Below are positions 24,476-33,834 of a stretch of 64,000 nucleotides of DNA, piece by piece. Source of the stretch: Allobosea caraganae. Its GTDB lineage: Bacteria > Pseudomonadota > Alphaproteobacteria > Rhizobiales > Beijerinckiaceae. The notes beneath the pieces were generated by a model. The model had not been told where the DNA came from. It did no database searches and saw nothing but the letters and a program-made list of their open reading frames with translations. A program made the translations under genes and the position numbers. The number at the start of each line of letters is the position of its first letter. Positions within the stretch are counted from its first letter, which is position 1. The stretch spans positions 1 through 64,000 of the forward strand of contig NZ_QQTO01000021.1 of assembly GCF_003351345.1 (NCBI RefSeq), written 5' to 3'.

Positions 24476-25692
24476 GATCTTGCGCGCAAACGGCCTGCCA
24501 CAGCGTCCAATGTCAAGACCGCAAGTCCGGCGACCAGGCTCCAGAAGGCCGAACCGATGCCGAACAGCGAGAGGCTGGAGGCCGCGACGGCGAAGGCGAT
24601 GGCCGCGGCGAAGCGCTCCTTGTCCGAGGACATCGCTTGTCCGAGCGCGCCCGTGAACGAGCCGGCGAGGCCCAGGCCCGCCACCGCGACGATGAACGCC
24701 TTCGGCAGGGCCAGCAACAGCGCGATCAGCAGGCCGGTGCAGCCAGCGATGGCGAGGTAGGCGAAGCCATAGATCACGCCCGCCTTCCAGCGCTGCGCCG
24801 GGTCGGGATGCGTGTCGCTGCCGGTGCAGATCGACGCGCTGATCGCTGCCATGTTGGACATGTGTGCGCCGAAAGGAGCGGTCAGCAGCGAGACGAGCCC
24901 GGTGGCGAAGAGGGCCGGCGCCGTCGGCGGGTTGTAGCCGGCGGCGCGGAGCACGGCGAAGCCCGGCAGGTTCTGGGCGGCCATGGTGACGAGATAGAGC
25001 GGGATGCCGATGCCGAGCATGGCGGCAATATCGAAATGCGGCGTGACGAATTCGAGGCGGGTGAGCACGAGCTCTCCTGCCGGCCAATGGGCGAGCCCGC
25101 CAAGGAAGCTGATGGCGATGCCCGCGATCAACGCGGCGATGACGCCGAGGAAGGGATTGAGGAGCCGCGCGACGAGGAAGATCGCGAGCAACGGCAGCAC
25201 CAGCAGCGGCGACAGGCGCATCTCGTCGAAGACGGCGACGACGAAGCGGAAGATCACACCCGCCAGCATGGCCGACGCGATCGGCATCGGGATGCGCTCG
25301 ATCAGCCGGCCGAGCGGCCGGAAGGCGGCGGTCAGCATCATCAACGCGGCCGCGAGGAGGAAGGCGCCGACGGCCGAGGCGAGGTTGAAGCCACTCGCTG
25401 CGGCGATCAGCGCCGCTCCTGGCGTCGACCACGCGCAGATCATCGGCATGCGGTAGCGCCAGGACAGCCAGATGCTCGGCAGGCCGGTGCCGATGGCGAG
25501 CGCGGCGACCCATGACACGGTCTGGTCGGCGGTGGCGCCGAGCGCCTGCGCCGCAGACAGGATGACGGCGACGGAGGCGGCGAAGCCGACAAAGACCGCT
25601 ACGAAGGCGGAGAAGACGATCGACATGGGCGTTCTTGTCGCTTCAAGGCTGGGCGCAGCCGGAGAGGCGGCCCGAACGGGTGTCTCGTTCAA
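24472..25692 (-). CDS. BenE-family benzoate/H+ symporter-like transporter
   Basis: 406-residue inner-membrane protein with ~11-12 hydrophobic segments. ICAWSTPGAALIAA and the FGAHMSNMAAISASICTG block are BenE signatures. Members import benzoate or related carboxylates by proton symport, but no aromatic-degradation genes are nearby, so the substrate is open. The true start may be an internal ATG at 25626 (MSIVFSAF). Its stop overlaps the ThiE-like gene by four bases. Confidence 0.85.
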   Translation of the reverse strand: MNETPVRAASPAAPSLEATRTPMSIVFSAFVAVFVGFAASVAVILSAAQALGATADQTVSWVAALAIGTGLPSIWLSWRYRMPMICAWSTPGAALIAAASGFNLASAVGAFLLAAALMMLTAAFRPLGRLIERIPMPIASAMLAGVIFRFVVAVFDEMRLSPLLVLPLLAIFLVARLLNPFLGVIAALIAGIAISFLGGLAHWPAGELVLTRLEFVTPHFDIAAMLGIGIPLYLVTMAAQNLPGFAVLRAAGYNPPTAPALFATGLVSLLTAPFGAHMSNMAAISASICTGSDTHPDPAQRWKAGVIYGFAYLAIAGCTGLLIALLLALPKAFIVAVAGLGLAGSFTGALGQAMSSDKERFAAAIAFAVAASSLSLFGIGSAFWSLVAGLAVLTLDAVAGRLRARS

Positions 25693-25771
25693 TCAGAAAA
25701 AGCCAGCGGCCGGAAGAGCATGGCTGGATTGGACCGTTGCAGCGCCGGAAAGGCGCATCGGCCGCCAAAGA

Positions 25772-26095
25772 CTAGGGCAGGTGGCGCGTGACCTTGCTTT
25801 CGAGCAGGCGGACGAGGACGGGATCCATGAAATCGTAGTCGTCGGGGATGTCGAGGCAGACCAGCCTCGCCGATTTCAGGTGCTTGCCGAAGCGCCGCTG
25901 CAGCTTGTTGCGATGCTCGCGCTCCATCACGAAGATGAGGTCGGCCCAGGCGACCAGTTCGCTGGTCAGCGGCACGTCCGCGTCATGGTTTGTGCCGGCG
26001 GACGCCACCTCGAGGTCGCGTCGCGTCGAGAAGACCTGCTCGGCCGTGGGGCTGCGCAGGCGATTCTGGCTGCAGACGAACAGGACCTTCTTCAT
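25772..26095 (-). CDS. Short low-molecular-weight protein tyrosine phosphatase-like protein
   Basis: 107 residues, shorter than the ~150 of typical LMW-PTPs. The catalytic P-loop is complete: VCSQNRLRS with Cys8 and Arg14 (C-x5-R-S), and a DP-type acid loop may be FMDPV. A compact subfamily of about this length exists, so it is probably not a truncation. It lies between fba and benE on the same strand. The biological substrate is unknown. Confidence 0.8.
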   Translation of the reverse strand: MKKVLFVCSQNRLRSPTAEQVFSTRRDLEVASAGTNHDADVPLTSELVAWADLIFVMEREHRNKLQRRFGKHLKSARLVCLDIPDDYDFMDPVLVRLLESKVTRHLP

Positions 26096-26109
26096 CGGCG
26101 GGGCGACGT

Positions 26110-26134
26110 GCGGGCGGAGCCTTGCTCCGCCCGC
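26110..26134 (-). other. Strong hairpin downstream of fba
   Basis: Perfect 11-bp stem GCGGGCGGAGC / GCTCCGCCCGC with a 3-base loop between fba and the phosphatase gene. There is no U-tract on the minus strand, so it may slow RNases at the fba mRNA end or end transcription inefficiently rather than act as a full terminator. Confidence 0.5.
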
Positions 26135-26147
26135 TGGAGCAGGCTGG

Positions 26148-27230
26148 TCACGCCGCCTTCTGCTTGCCGAAGGTCGGGTCGAGCTCGCCCTTGGCGTAGC
26201 GCTTGGCCATCTCGGCGGTGGTCGCGATGCGCTTGATCTTGCCGGCCTGACCCGCGGTGTTGAACTCCTGCAGGCGCAGGGTGCAGAGCTTGGTCATGGC
26301 TTCCATAGCCGGCTTCAGATACTTGCGCGGATCGAACTCGCCGGGGTTCTCCGACAGGATTTTTCGGATCTGGCCGGTCATCGCCATGCGGTTGTCGGTG
26401 TCGATGTTGATCTTGCGGACGCCGTGCTTGATGCCGCGCTGGATCTCCTCGACCGGCACGCCCCAGGTCTGGGGCATCTTGCCGCCGTACTGGTTGATGA
26501 TGTCCTGGAGGTCCTGCGGCACCGAGGAGGAGCCGTGCATGACGAGGTGCATGTTCGGTAGCTTCTTGTGGATCTCCTCGATGATGTTCATCGCCAGGAT
26601 CGCGCCATCGGGCTTGCGGGTGAACTTGTAGGCGCCGTGCGAGGTGCCCATGGCGATGGCGAGAGCATCGACCTTGGTCTCGGCGACGAACTTCACCGCC
26701 TCGTCCGGGTTGGTCAGGAGCTGGTCGTGGCTGAGCTTGCCCTCGAAGCCGTGGCCGTCCTCCTTCTCGCCCTCGCCGCTCTCGAGCGAGCCGAGCACGC
26801 CGAGCTCGCCCTCGACCGAGATGCCGCCGAGATGGGCCATGTCGGTGACGGTCTTGGTGACGCCGACATTGTAGTCCCAGTCGCCCGGGGTCTTGCCGTC
26901 GGCCTTGAGCGAGCCGTCCATCATCACCGAGGTGAAGCCGGCCTGGATCGCGGTCATGCAGGTCGCCGGCTCGTTGCCGTGGTCGAGATGCACGCAGACC
27001 GGGATATGCGGGTAGATCTCGGTGACGGCGTCCATCATGTGCTTGAGCATGATGTCGTTGGCGTAGCTGCGTGCGCCGCGCGAGGCCTGGATGATCACCG
27101 GAGCGTCGGTGCCGTCCGCCGCCGCCATGATCGCCAGCGCCTGCTCCATGTTGTTGATGTTGAAGGCGGGCACGCCGTAGTCGTTCTCGGCGGCATGATC
27201 GAGCAATTGGCGCAGGGTGATGCGGGCCAT
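26148..27230 (-). CDS. fba: Class II fructose-bisphosphate aldolase
   Basis: 360-residue zinc-dependent aldolase interconverting fructose-1,6-bisphosphate with DHAP and glyceraldehyde-3-phosphate (also sedoheptulose bisphosphate in Calvin-type variants). Signatures: [10 protein letters not shown] (zinc His), [10 protein letters not shown] and the C-terminal [13 protein letters not shown] 27230 (MARITLRQ) is preceded by GAGAGGA and matches the family start; an upstream in-frame start at 27299 is rejected. It is the last gene of the tkt-gap-(orf)-pgk-fba run. Confidence 0.94.
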   Translation of the reverse strand: MARITLRQLLDHAAENDYGVPAFNINNMEQALAIMAAADGTDAPVIIQASRGARSYANDIMLKHMMDAVTEIYPHIPVCVHLDHGNEPATCMTAIQAGFTSVMMDGSLKADGKTPGDWDYNVGVTKTVTDMAHLGGISVEGELGVLGSLESGEGEKEDGHGFEGKLSHDQLLTNPDEAVKFVAETKVDALAIAMGTSHGAYKFTRKPDGAILAMNIIEEIHKKLPNMHLVMHGSSSVPQDLQDIINQYGGKMPQTWGVPVEEIQRGIKHGVRKINIDTDNRMAMTGQIRKILSENPGEFDPRKYLKPAMEAMTKLCTLRLQEFNTAGQAGKIKRIATTAEMAKRYAKGELDPTFGKQKAA

Positions 27231-27345
27231 GGTCAGTCCTCTCCCAAACAAAAATCGTGCTGTTGGCGCGATTTTGGCCTGATCGGAACGATCAGCCAAG
27301 CCCGAAGGCGCGCCAGTCTCGCCAATGGCTAACGGCGAGGGCGGA

Positions 27346-28539
27346 TCAGCTTCGCCGCAACGCCTCGACGCCCGGCAGGGCCTTGCCTTCCATCCACTCC
27401 AGGAAGGCGCCGCCCGCGGTCGAGACGTAGCTCAGGTCATCGGCCACGCCGGCATGGTTCATCGCCGCGACGGTATCGCCGCCACCGGCGACCGCGACGA
27501 GCTTGCCGGCCTTGACGCGCGCCGCCGCGGCCTTCGCCACGGTGACGGTCGCGGTGTCGAACGGGCGCAGCTCGAAGGCGCCGAAGGGGCCGTTCCAGAC
27601 CAGCGTCCTGACCGTGTCGAGCTTGAGCACGACTTCGGCGATGCTGAGCGGGCCGGCATCCAAGATCATCTCGTCGGCGGCAACGTCGCCGACCGGCACG
27701 ACGCGGTGGCCGGGATTGGCCTTGAACTCGCGCGCGACCAGCGCATCGACGGGCAGGAGGATCTCGCAGCCGGCGGCCTTGGCCTTCTCCTCGATCTCGC
27801 GGGCGGTGCCAACGAGATCATGCTCGCAGAGCGACTTGCCGACATCGACGCCGCGGGCGGCGAGGAAGGTGTTGGCCATGCCGCCGCCGATGGCGAGGAT
27901 GTCGACCTTCTTCACGAGGTTGCCGAGCAGCTCGAGCTTGGTCGAGACCTTGGCGCCGCCGACGATCGCCATCACGGGGCGGGCGGGGTTGTCGAGGCCG
28001 GCCGAGAGCGCCTCCAGCTCGGCCTGCATGGTGCGGCCGGCATAGGCCGGCAGGACATGGGCGAGGCCCTCGGTCGAGGCATGGGCGCGGTGGGCGGCCG
28101 AGAAGGCGTCGTTGACGAAGAGGTCGCCATTGGCGGCGAGCGCGCTGACGAAGGCCGGGTCGTTTGTCTCGTCGCCGGCGTGGAAGCGGGTGTTCTCCAG
28201 CAGCAGGACCTCGCCGTTCCTGGCGGCCGAGATCGCCTTGGCGACGTCATCGCCGATGCAGTCGTCGACGAAGATCACCGGCTGGCCGAGCGCATGCGCC
28301 AGCGCCGGGACGACCTGCCTCAGGCTGTTCTTCTCGTCGCGGCCCTTGGGCCGGCCGAAATGCGCCAGCAGCACGGTCTTGCCGCCCTTCTGCGAGATCT
28401 CGCGGATGGTCGGCAGGATGCGGTCGATGCGGGTGGTGTCGGTGACCTTGCCGTCCTCCATCGGGACGTTGAGGTCGACGCGGACCAGGACGCGCTTGCC
28501 GGCGAGCTCGGCGTCGTCGAGCGTGCGGAAGCCGGTCAC
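27346..28539 (-). CDS. pgk: Phosphoglycerate kinase
   Basis: 397-residue enzyme of glycolysis/gluconeogenesis transferring phosphate between 1,3-bisphosphoglycerate and ADP. Motifs: VRVDLNVPM at the N-terminus, [29 protein letters not shown] and the nucleotide loop AGGGDTVAA. It starts with GTG, whose GTGA overlaps the stop of the upstream coiled-coil gene; translation is therefore probably coupled to it. Confidence 0.96.
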   Translation of the reverse strand: MTGFRTLDDAELAGKRVLVRVDLNVPMEDGKVTDTTRIDRILPTIREISQKGGKTVLLAHFGRPKGRDEKNSLRQVVPALAHALGQPVIFVDDCIGDDVAKAISAARNGEVLLLENTRFHAGDETNDPAFVSALAANGDLFVNDAFSAAHRAHASTEGLAHVLPAYAGRTMQAELEALSAGLDNPARPVMAIVGGAKVSTKLELLGNLVKKVDILAIGGGMANTFLAARGVDVGKSLCEHDLVGTAREIEEKAKAAGCEILLPVDALVAREFKANPGHRVVPVGDVAADEMILDAGPLSIAEVVLKLDTVRTLVWNGPFGAFELRPFDTATVTVAKAAAARVKAGKLVAVAGGGDTVAAMNHAGVADDLSYVSTAGGAFLEWMEGKALPGVEALRRS

Positions 28540-28985
28540 GGCAGCAGCTTCGGCATCACGCCCGGCACGCCGAACTTCAACACCAGGACGGTGAGGACGA
28601 CCGTGAGCACCGCGGTGATGATCGCCGTGGTGAACAGGGTGGCGGCGCGCGGCGTCGCGTCGACGCGGCTGCGCAGGGCGGAGACCTCGTCGCGGATGCT
28701 GGCGAAGTCCATGGTGCCGGCCGCGGCGTCGACCTTGTGGGCGCTGCGCTCCAGCGAAGCCTCGGCGCGGGTCAGCACGGCCTCGTAGCGGGCGAACTTC
28801 TCCTCGATCCGGGCGGTCTTCTCCTCGATGCGTGAGAGCTGGTCGAGGCCGCGGGGTTCGGCGGCAGGCGCCGCGGGAGCAGGGGCGTCCTGGACGGGCA
28901 CGAGGCTGGCGACGTTGGGCTGGGCGATCACGGGAACATCCTGTGGGCTGGGCGGGGTCGCGACGGTGGGCTCGATCTTCGCCAT
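28536..28985 (-). CDS. Tail-anchored coiled-coil protein between gap and pgk
   Basis: 149-residue hypothetical protein. Residues ~1-45 are Pro/Ala-rich and probably disordered; ~48-115 form a coiled coil ([20 protein letters not shown]); ~118-140 is one transmembrane helix ([20 protein letters not shown]), with a short C-terminal tail. No signal peptide, so the protein would face the cytoplasm. Its stop overlaps the pgk start by four bases. No family was recognised. Position suggests a role linked to glycolytic enzymes, e.g. membrane tethering, but that is inference. Confidence 0.75.
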   Translation of the reverse strand: MAKIEPTVATPPSPQDVPVIAQPNVASLVPVQDAPAPAAPAAEPRGLDQLSRIEEKTARIEEKFARYEAVLTRAEASLERSAHKVDAAAGTMDFASIRDEVSALRSRVDATPRAATLFTTAIITAVLTVVLTVLVLKFGVPGVMPKLLP

Positions 28986-29058
28986 GTCGATCCGATCCTA
29001 TCTGATGCAGTGGGCAAGGCCACGACCTGCGGGAGGATCGTGGCCTTGGTAAGACAGG

Positions 29059-30069
29059 TCAGATCAGCTTGGCCATGGCGACGGCGGTGTCGCTCATGCG
29101 GTTCGAGAAGCCCCACTCGTTGTCGTACCAGGACAGGACGCGGACGAACTTCTCGTCCATGACCTTGGTCTGGTCGAGCGCGAAGGTCGACGAGGCCGGA
29201 TCGTGGTTGAAGTCCATCGAGACGTTGGGCTGGTCGGTGACGGCCAGGATGCCCTTCAGCGGGCCGCGCCTGCTGGCCTTCAGGATCGCCTCATTGATCT
29301 TCTCGACGCTGGTCTTGCGCTTCGAGATGAACTTGAAGTCGACGACCGAGACGTTCGGGGTCGGCACGCGGATCGAGGTGCCGTCGAGACGGCCCTTGAG
29401 CTCGGGGATGACGAGGCCGATCGCCTTGGCGGCGCCGGTCGAGGTCGGGATCATCGAGAGCGCCGCGGCGCGGCCCCGGTAAAGATCCTTGTGCATCGTG
29501 TCCAGCGTCGGCTGGTCGCCGGTATAGGCGTGGATCGTGGTCATGAAGCCCTTGTCGATGCCGACGGCGTCCTGCAGCACGCGCACGACCGGGGCCAGGC
29601 AGTTCGTGGTGCACGACGCGTTGGAGACGACGAGGTGGTCGGCGGTCAGGGCGCTATGGTTGACGCCGTAGACCACCGTCAGGTCGGCGCCGTCGCAGGG
29701 GGCCGAGACCAGCACGCGCTTGGCGCCGGCGGCGAGGTGGGCGGCCGCCGTATCCCGCTTGGTGAAGATGCCGGTGCATTCGAAGGCGATGTCGACGCCG
29801 AGCGCCTTGTGCGGCAGGTCCTTGGGATCGCGGATGGCGGTGACCTTGATCGGGCCGCGGCCGACGTCGATCGTGTCGCCGGAGACCGTCACCGTGCCGG
29901 GGAAGCGGCCATGGACGGAGTCGAAGCGGAAGAGATGGGCGTTGGTCTCGACCGGGCCGAGATCGTTGATCGCCACGACCTCGATATCCTTGCGCTTCGA
30001 CTCGATGATCGCGCGCAGGACGTTGCGCCCGATGCGGCCGAAGCCGTTGATCGCCACCTTGACCGTCAT
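29059..30069 (-). CDS. gap: Glyceraldehyde-3-phosphate dehydrogenase, type I
   Basis: 336-residue enzyme. NAD(P)-binding [13 protein letters not shown] at the N-terminus, catalytic Cys153 in [13 protein letters not shown], and the C-terminal [13 protein letters not shown] are all present. AIND in the cofactor region favours NAD. ATG 30069 is chosen because GGAGAGG lies just upstream. The gene lies between tkt and the coiled-coil/pgk pair on the minus strand. Confidence 0.96.
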   Translation of the reverse strand: MTVKVAINGFGRIGRNVLRAIIESKRKDIEVVAINDLGPVETNAHLFRFDSVHGRFPGTVTVSGDTIDVGRGPIKVTAIRDPKDLPHKALGVDIAFECTGIFTKRDTAAAHLAAGAKRVLVSAPCDGADLTVVYGVNHSALTADHLVVSNASCTTNCLAPVVRVLQDAVGIDKGFMTTIHAYTGDQPTLDTMHKDLYRGRAAALSMIPTSTGAAKAIGLVIPELKGRLDGTSIRVPTPNVSVVDFKFISKRKTSVEKINEAILKASRRGPLKGILAVTDQPNVSMDFNHDPASSTFALDQTKVMDEKFVRVLSWYDNEWGFSNRMSDTAVAMAKLI

Positions 30070-30104
30070 CTCAATCCTCTCCTTCGCCGATTCACGACAT
30101 CTGT

Positions 30105-30143
30105 CGCGGAGCCCCGTCGCTTCAAACTGAAGCAACAGGGCTC
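30105..30143 (-). other. Nested hairpin between tkt and gap
   Basis: GAGCCC / GGGCTC outer arms and GCTTCA / TGAAGC inner arms form a nested stem-loop 35-75 bases upstream of the gap start. No U-tract follows on the minus strand. It may be a processing site or a leader structure for gap. Confidence 0.45.
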
Positions 30144-30156
30144 TTATTCAAAAGTT

Positions 30157-30204
30157 GGGCATGATGTTGTCCGAAAACCGCTTCGCAATTTTCGGCATCG
30201 GGCC
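30157..30204. repeat. Dispersed palindromic repeat, family A copy 2
   Basis: GGGCATGATG-TTG-TCCGAAAA ... TTTTCGGCAT-CGGGCCC; the reverse orientation of the copy at 127-172, with the same CCGAAAA/TTTTCGG inner arms. It separates tkt from gap. Confidence 0.7.
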
Positions 30205-30260
30205 CAGTCACGCGGGCAAATCGGCCAAACTAGGGCCAAGTGCAAGCGTTTCGCCAAAAA

Positions 30261-32255
30261 CTACGCGTTGTGGCGCTTGACCGCCTCCGCAACCACCGCC
30301 TCCGGCGTGATGCCGAAATGCTTGTAGACCTCTTTGTAGGGGCCGCTGGCGCCGAAGGAGTGCATGCCGACGAAGCCGCCGTCATGGCCGATGACCGCAT
30401 CCCAGCCGAAGCGGACGCCGGCCTCGATCGCGATCTTGACCGGCGCGTCGCCGATGACCGCCGCCTGGGTGGCCTCGTCCTGCTGCAGCAGCAATTCGAG
30501 CGAGGGCACCGAGACGACGCGGGCGCGCATGCCCTTCTCCGCCAGAAGCTTGCGGGCGGCGACGGCGAGCTCGAGCTCCGAGCCGGAGGCGAAGAGCGAG
30601 ACCTGGGCCTTGCCGCCCTCGGCCGGCAGCAGCTCGTAGCCGCCCTTGGCCGAGCGGTTGGTGGCGGTGCCGTCGGTGCGCAATTGCGGCAGGTTCTGGC
30701 GCGATAGCGCCAGCACGGTCGGCCCGTCGGTGCGCTCCAGCGCGAGCTGCCAGGCTTCGGCCGTCTCGATCGTGTCGGCCGGGCGGAAGACGCGCATCTT
30801 CGGCATGGCGCGCAGCGAGGCGATCTGCTCGACCGGCTGGTGGGTCGGGCCGTCCTCGCCGAGGCCGATCGAGTCGTGGGTCATGACGTAGACGACCGGC
30901 AGGCCCATCAGCGCGGCCAGGCGCATCGAGGGGCGGGCATAGTCGGCGAAGACGAGGAAGGTGCCGCCGGCCGGGCGGAAGCCGCCATGCAGGAGGATGC
31001 CGTTCATCGCGGCGGCCATGCCGTGCTCGCGGATGCCGTAGCGGACATAGCGACCCTTCGGGGTCTTCGGCGTGAAGTCCTCGGCGTGGCTGGTTCGCGT
31101 ATTGTTGGACGGCGTCAGATCGGCCGAACCGATCACGAGCTCGGGCATAAGCGGCACAATGACCTCGAGCGCCAGCTCCGAGGCCTTGCGGGTCGCGACA
31201 TTCTGCGGGGCGGCGATCAGCGCCTTCTTGTGGGCGACGATGGCCTTGTCGAGCTTGGCCGGGACCTTGTGGGCGAGGCGGCGCTCGAACTCGGCGCGCT
31301 TGCGCTCGGAGAGGGTCTCGTAGCGGGCGAGCCACTCCTTGCGCGCGCCAGCGCCGGCGGCGCCGAAATTGCGCCAGGTCTTGAGGACGTCGGCGGCGAT
31401 CTCGAAGGCGCCACCGGTGATGCCGAGCGCCTTCTTGGCGGCGGCGAGTTCTTCCGCGCCGAGCGGCTCGCCATGGGCCTTGGAGGTGCCGGCCTTCTTG
31501 GGCGCGCCGAAGCCGATCACGGTCTTGCAGGCGATCATGGTCGGCTTGCTCGACTTCTGGGCGCGGCGGATCGCGGCCTCGATCGCGTCGGGGTCATGGC
31601 CGTCGACGTGCTCGGAGCGCCAGCCGCAGGCCTTGAAGCGGGCGACCTGGTCGACCGAGTCGGAGATGGTCAGCGGGCCGTCGATCGAGATGCCGTTATC
31701 GTCCCAGAACACGATCAGCTTGTTGAGCTTCTGGTGGCCGGCGAGCGCGATGGCCTCCTGGCTGATGCCCTCCATCAGGTCGCCGTCGGAGGCGAGCACG
31801 TAGGTGTGGTGGTCGACGGTCTTCTTGCCGAACTCGGCGGCGAGCATGCGCTCGGCGATGGCCATGCCGACCGAGGTGGCGAGACCCTGGCCGAGCGGGC
31901 CGGTGGTGGTCTCGACGCCAAGCGTCATGAAGTTCTCGGGATGGCCCGGGGTCTTCGAGTCGATCTGGCGGAACTTCTTCAGGTCCGCGAGCTCCATGCC
32001 GGGCACGCCGGTGAGGTAGAGCAGGGCGTAGAGCAGCATCGAGCCATGGCCGGCCGAAAGCACGAAGCGGTCGCGGTCGGGCCAGTGCGGCTCGGCCGCG
32101 TCGTATTTCAGGATGCGGGTAAACAGGACCGTCGCCACGTCGGCGGCGCCCATGGGCAGGCCGGGATGGCCGGACTTGGCCTGCTCGACGCCGTCCATCG
32201 CGAGCGCGCGGATGGCATTGGCGAGCTTGTCGTGCTGGGCGCGGTCTAGGGTCAT
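30261..32255 (-). CDS. tkt: Transketolase
   Basis: 664-residue thiamine-diphosphate enzyme of the pentose phosphate/Calvin pathways, moving C2 units between sugar phosphates. Motifs: [12 protein letters not shown] near the N-terminus, [10 protein letters not shown] (TPP/Mg binding), VFWDDN, the pyrimidine-domain [14 protein letters not shown] and the [15 protein letters not shown] loop. ATG 32255 ([15 protein letters not shown]) fits the family start. In-frame starts at 32306 and 32339 would add up to 28 residues without homology. First gene of the tkt-gap-orf-pgk-fba block. Confidence 0.94.
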   Translation of the reverse strand: MTLDRAQHDKLANAIRALAMDGVEQAKSGHPGLPMGAADVATVLFTRILKYDAAEPHWPDRDRFVLSAGHGSMLLYALLYLTGVPGMELADLKKFRQIDSKTPGHPENFMTLGVETTTGPLGQGLATSVGMAIAERMLAAEFGKKTVDHHTYVLASDGDLMEGISQEAIALAGHQKLNKLIVFWDDNGISIDGPLTISDSVDQVARFKACGWRSEHVDGHDPDAIEAAIRRAQKSSKPTMIACKTVIGFGAPKKAGTSKAHGEPLGAEELAAAKKALGITGGAFEIAADVLKTWRNFGAAGAGARKEWLARYETLSERKRAEFERRLAHKVPAKLDKAIVAHKKALIAAPQNVATRKASELALEVIVPLMPELVIGSADLTPSNNTRTSHAEDFTPKTPKGRYVRYGIREHGMAAAMNGILLHGGFRPAGGTFLVFADYARPSMRLAALMGLPVVYVMTHDSIGLGEDGPTHQPVEQIASLRAMPKMRVFRPADTIETAEAWQLALERTDGPTVLALSRQNLPQLRTDGTATNRSAKGGYELLPAEGGKAQVSLFASGSELELAVAARKLLAEKGMRARVVSVPSLELLLQQDEATQAAVIGDAPVKIAIEAGVRFGWDAVIGHDGGFVGMHSFGASGPYKEVYKHFGITPEAVVAEAVKRHNA

Positions 32256-32611
32256 GGCGTCATTGACTCCGGCTGGGGTTCCGGCCTTCGGGAGGGGCGC
32301 GACCATGGCCAGGCCCTGCCGGGGAGGCAGGTTTGACAACGGTCCGAGGTCTTTTCGGGGCGTCGTTTCGTGCGGTGCTCGATTAGGCCGCCGGCTCTGC
32401 CGGAGTCAATTCGCCAGAGGCGCGCAGCGGCTGCGACCTGGGCGCCGATTCGGCGCGGGCCGCGCAGTTTCAACAACGGAAAGTCCCGATAAGCCAGTGC
32501 GCCAACAGTTACAGGCATGTACTTCGCGCAAAACCGGTTTCCACTTGTCCGGAACTTGCTCTAGGTTCACGAATCGTAAAGCCGGCTTCGATCTGGAGAG
32601 GAGAGACGACG
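32256..32611. other. Divergent intergenic region between tkt and DUF4164-zapA
   Basis: About 355 bases that must hold promoters for tkt and for the DUF4164-zapA operon. It contains the family A repeat at 32515-32563. No clear promoter pair or CbbR-type site was picked out by eye. Confidence 0.4.
32515..32563. repeat. Dispersed palindromic repeat, family A copy 3 (diverged)
   Basis: GCATGTACTTCGCGCAAAACC-GGTTTCCACTTGTCCGG-AACTTGCTCTA. It shares the AAAACCGGTTTCCACTT core with the other family A copies but has weaker arms. Confidence 0.55.
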
Positions 32612-32896
32612 GTGGCGAGCCTGATGCTGGATAATGCGCTGGCGCGTCTCGACGGGGCGCTGGCGCAGCTCGAGGGCGCGGCGCGGCGCCGCATCGAGGC
32701 GGAGCGGGGACGGGCCAATCTCGAAACCGAGCTGACCCTGATGCAGGACGACCGTGCCCGACTGGCGGCCGAACTCGACGGGACCATGGCGCGGCTGGGC
32801 CAGGTCGAGAGCGCTGCCGGCGATGTCGACAAGCGGCTGGAGAAGGCGATCGGCGCCGTCGGCGCAGTGATCGCGCGGGTTCAGGCGCGAGAATAA
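32612..32896 (+). CDS. DUF4164 coiled-coil protein
   Basis: 94-residue, entirely helical protein (RLDGALAQLEGAARRRIEAE) of the DUF4164 family found next to zapA in alphaproteobacteria. It starts with GTG preceded by GGAGAGGAGAG. Being upstream of zapA with an 18-base gap, it is probably co-transcribed and may take part in cell-division regulation, but no function is established. Confidence 0.82.
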   Translation: MASLMLDNALARLDGALAQLEGAARRRIEAERGRANLETELTLMQDDRARLAAELDGTMARLGQVESAAGDVDKRLEKAIGAVGAVIARVQARE

Positions 32897-32914
32897 CAAG
32901 AACCGGGGGAGGCG

Positions 32915-33283
32915 ATGCCGCAAGTCAATGTCACGATCGCCGGCAAGGCCTATCGCATGGCCTGCGGCGAGGGCGAGGAGGCGCACCTGGAGGGGCTCGC
33001 CAGCCTCTACGACGCCAAGATCGACGAGATGCGCCAGGCCTTCGGCGAGATCGGCGACATGCGGCTGCACGTCATGGCCGCGCTGATGGTGGCCGACGAG
33101 GTCTCCGAGCTGAAGCAGCGCGTCTCCTCGCTGGAGAATGCGCTCGCGGCGGTGAGGGGCGATGCCGGCTCGGCCGACCAGCTCCTCGGCGAGGTCGAGG
33201 AGCGGGCGGCCGAAGCGCTCGTCGCCGCGGCCGAGCGGATTGAGAGCGTGGCGCGTGCGCTGGTGCCGGCGCCGGTGGGATAA
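32915..33283 (+). CDS. zapA: Cell division protein ZapA
   Basis: 122-residue FtsZ-associated protein. The N-terminal strand VNVTIAGKAYRMACGEGEE and the following LEGLASLYDAKIDEMR are typical ZapA; the C-terminal half is the tetramer-forming coiled coil. ZapA cross-links FtsZ protofilaments at the division site. GGGGGAGG precedes the ATG. In many proteobacteria zapA is followed by 6S RNA and the cyclo-ligase gene; here a GNAT gene and ddl intervene. Confidence 0.9.
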   Translation: MPQVNVTIAGKAYRMACGEGEEAHLEGLASLYDAKIDEMRQAFGEIGDMRLHVMAALMVADEVSELKQRVSSLENALAAVRGDAGSADQLLGEVEERAAEALVAAAERIESVARALVPAPVG

Positions 33284-33297
33284 TCACATCTCCGGCC

Positions 33298-33756
33298 ATG
33301 ACCTTCCAGATCGATATCGAAGACCCGGCTAAGCCCGACATCGTTTCCCTACTGGTGGACGGCGAGGCATTGTCCGCTTCGCTCTATCCGGCCGAGAGCA
33401 ACCATCATCTCCCGCTCGACGCGCTGCGCGCTGCGAATGTGTGCTTCGTCGCGGCGCGCGATCCTGACCGCGCAGCGGTGGCGACCGGCGCGCTCGTGCT
33501 GCACGAAGGCTGGGCCGAGCTGAAGCGGATGTGGGTCGTTCCCGCGGCGCGCGGACGAGGCCTGTCGAAGGCGATCCTCGTCGATCTCGAAGCCAGGGCT
33601 CGCGAGGCGGGGATAGGCCTGGTCCGGCTGGAGACCGGGGTGAAGAATCACGAGGCGCTCGGCCTCTACGAGCGCTTGGGCTTTTCGCGCTGCGGGCCGT
33701 TCGGGGATTATGGCCCCGATCCGCTCAGCGTCTTCATGCAGAAGAAACTCGTCTAG
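33298..33756 (+). CDS. GNAT family N-acetyltransferase
   Basis: 152-residue acetyltransferase. The acetyl-CoA-binding motif A is ELKRMWVVPAARGRGLSKAI (V-x-P-x-x-R-G-x-G), followed by GLVRLETGVKNHEALGLYERLGF (motif B). Substrate unknown. It starts 14 bases after zapA, so it may be expressed from the zapA operon. Cytosolic, standard length. Confidence 0.88.
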   Translation: MTFQIDIEDPAKPDIVSLLVDGEALSASLYPAESNHHLPLDALRAANVCFVAARDPDRAAVATGALVLHEGWAELKRMWVVPAARGRGLSKAILVDLEARAREAGIGLVRLETGVKNHEALGLYERLGFSRCGPFGDYGPDPLSVFMQKKLV

Positions 33757-33834
33757 CCGCAGCATGGCTGCCACAAATCCTCCGGGATTTGCATTGATTC
33801 GCCATGCGCGAGTGGTTCAGCGGAAAGAGACTTC

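Noticed and set aside
26110..26134. Hairpin after fba as a full intrinsic terminator
   Set aside because: Strong stem but no U-tract on the coding strand; kept only as a hairpin.
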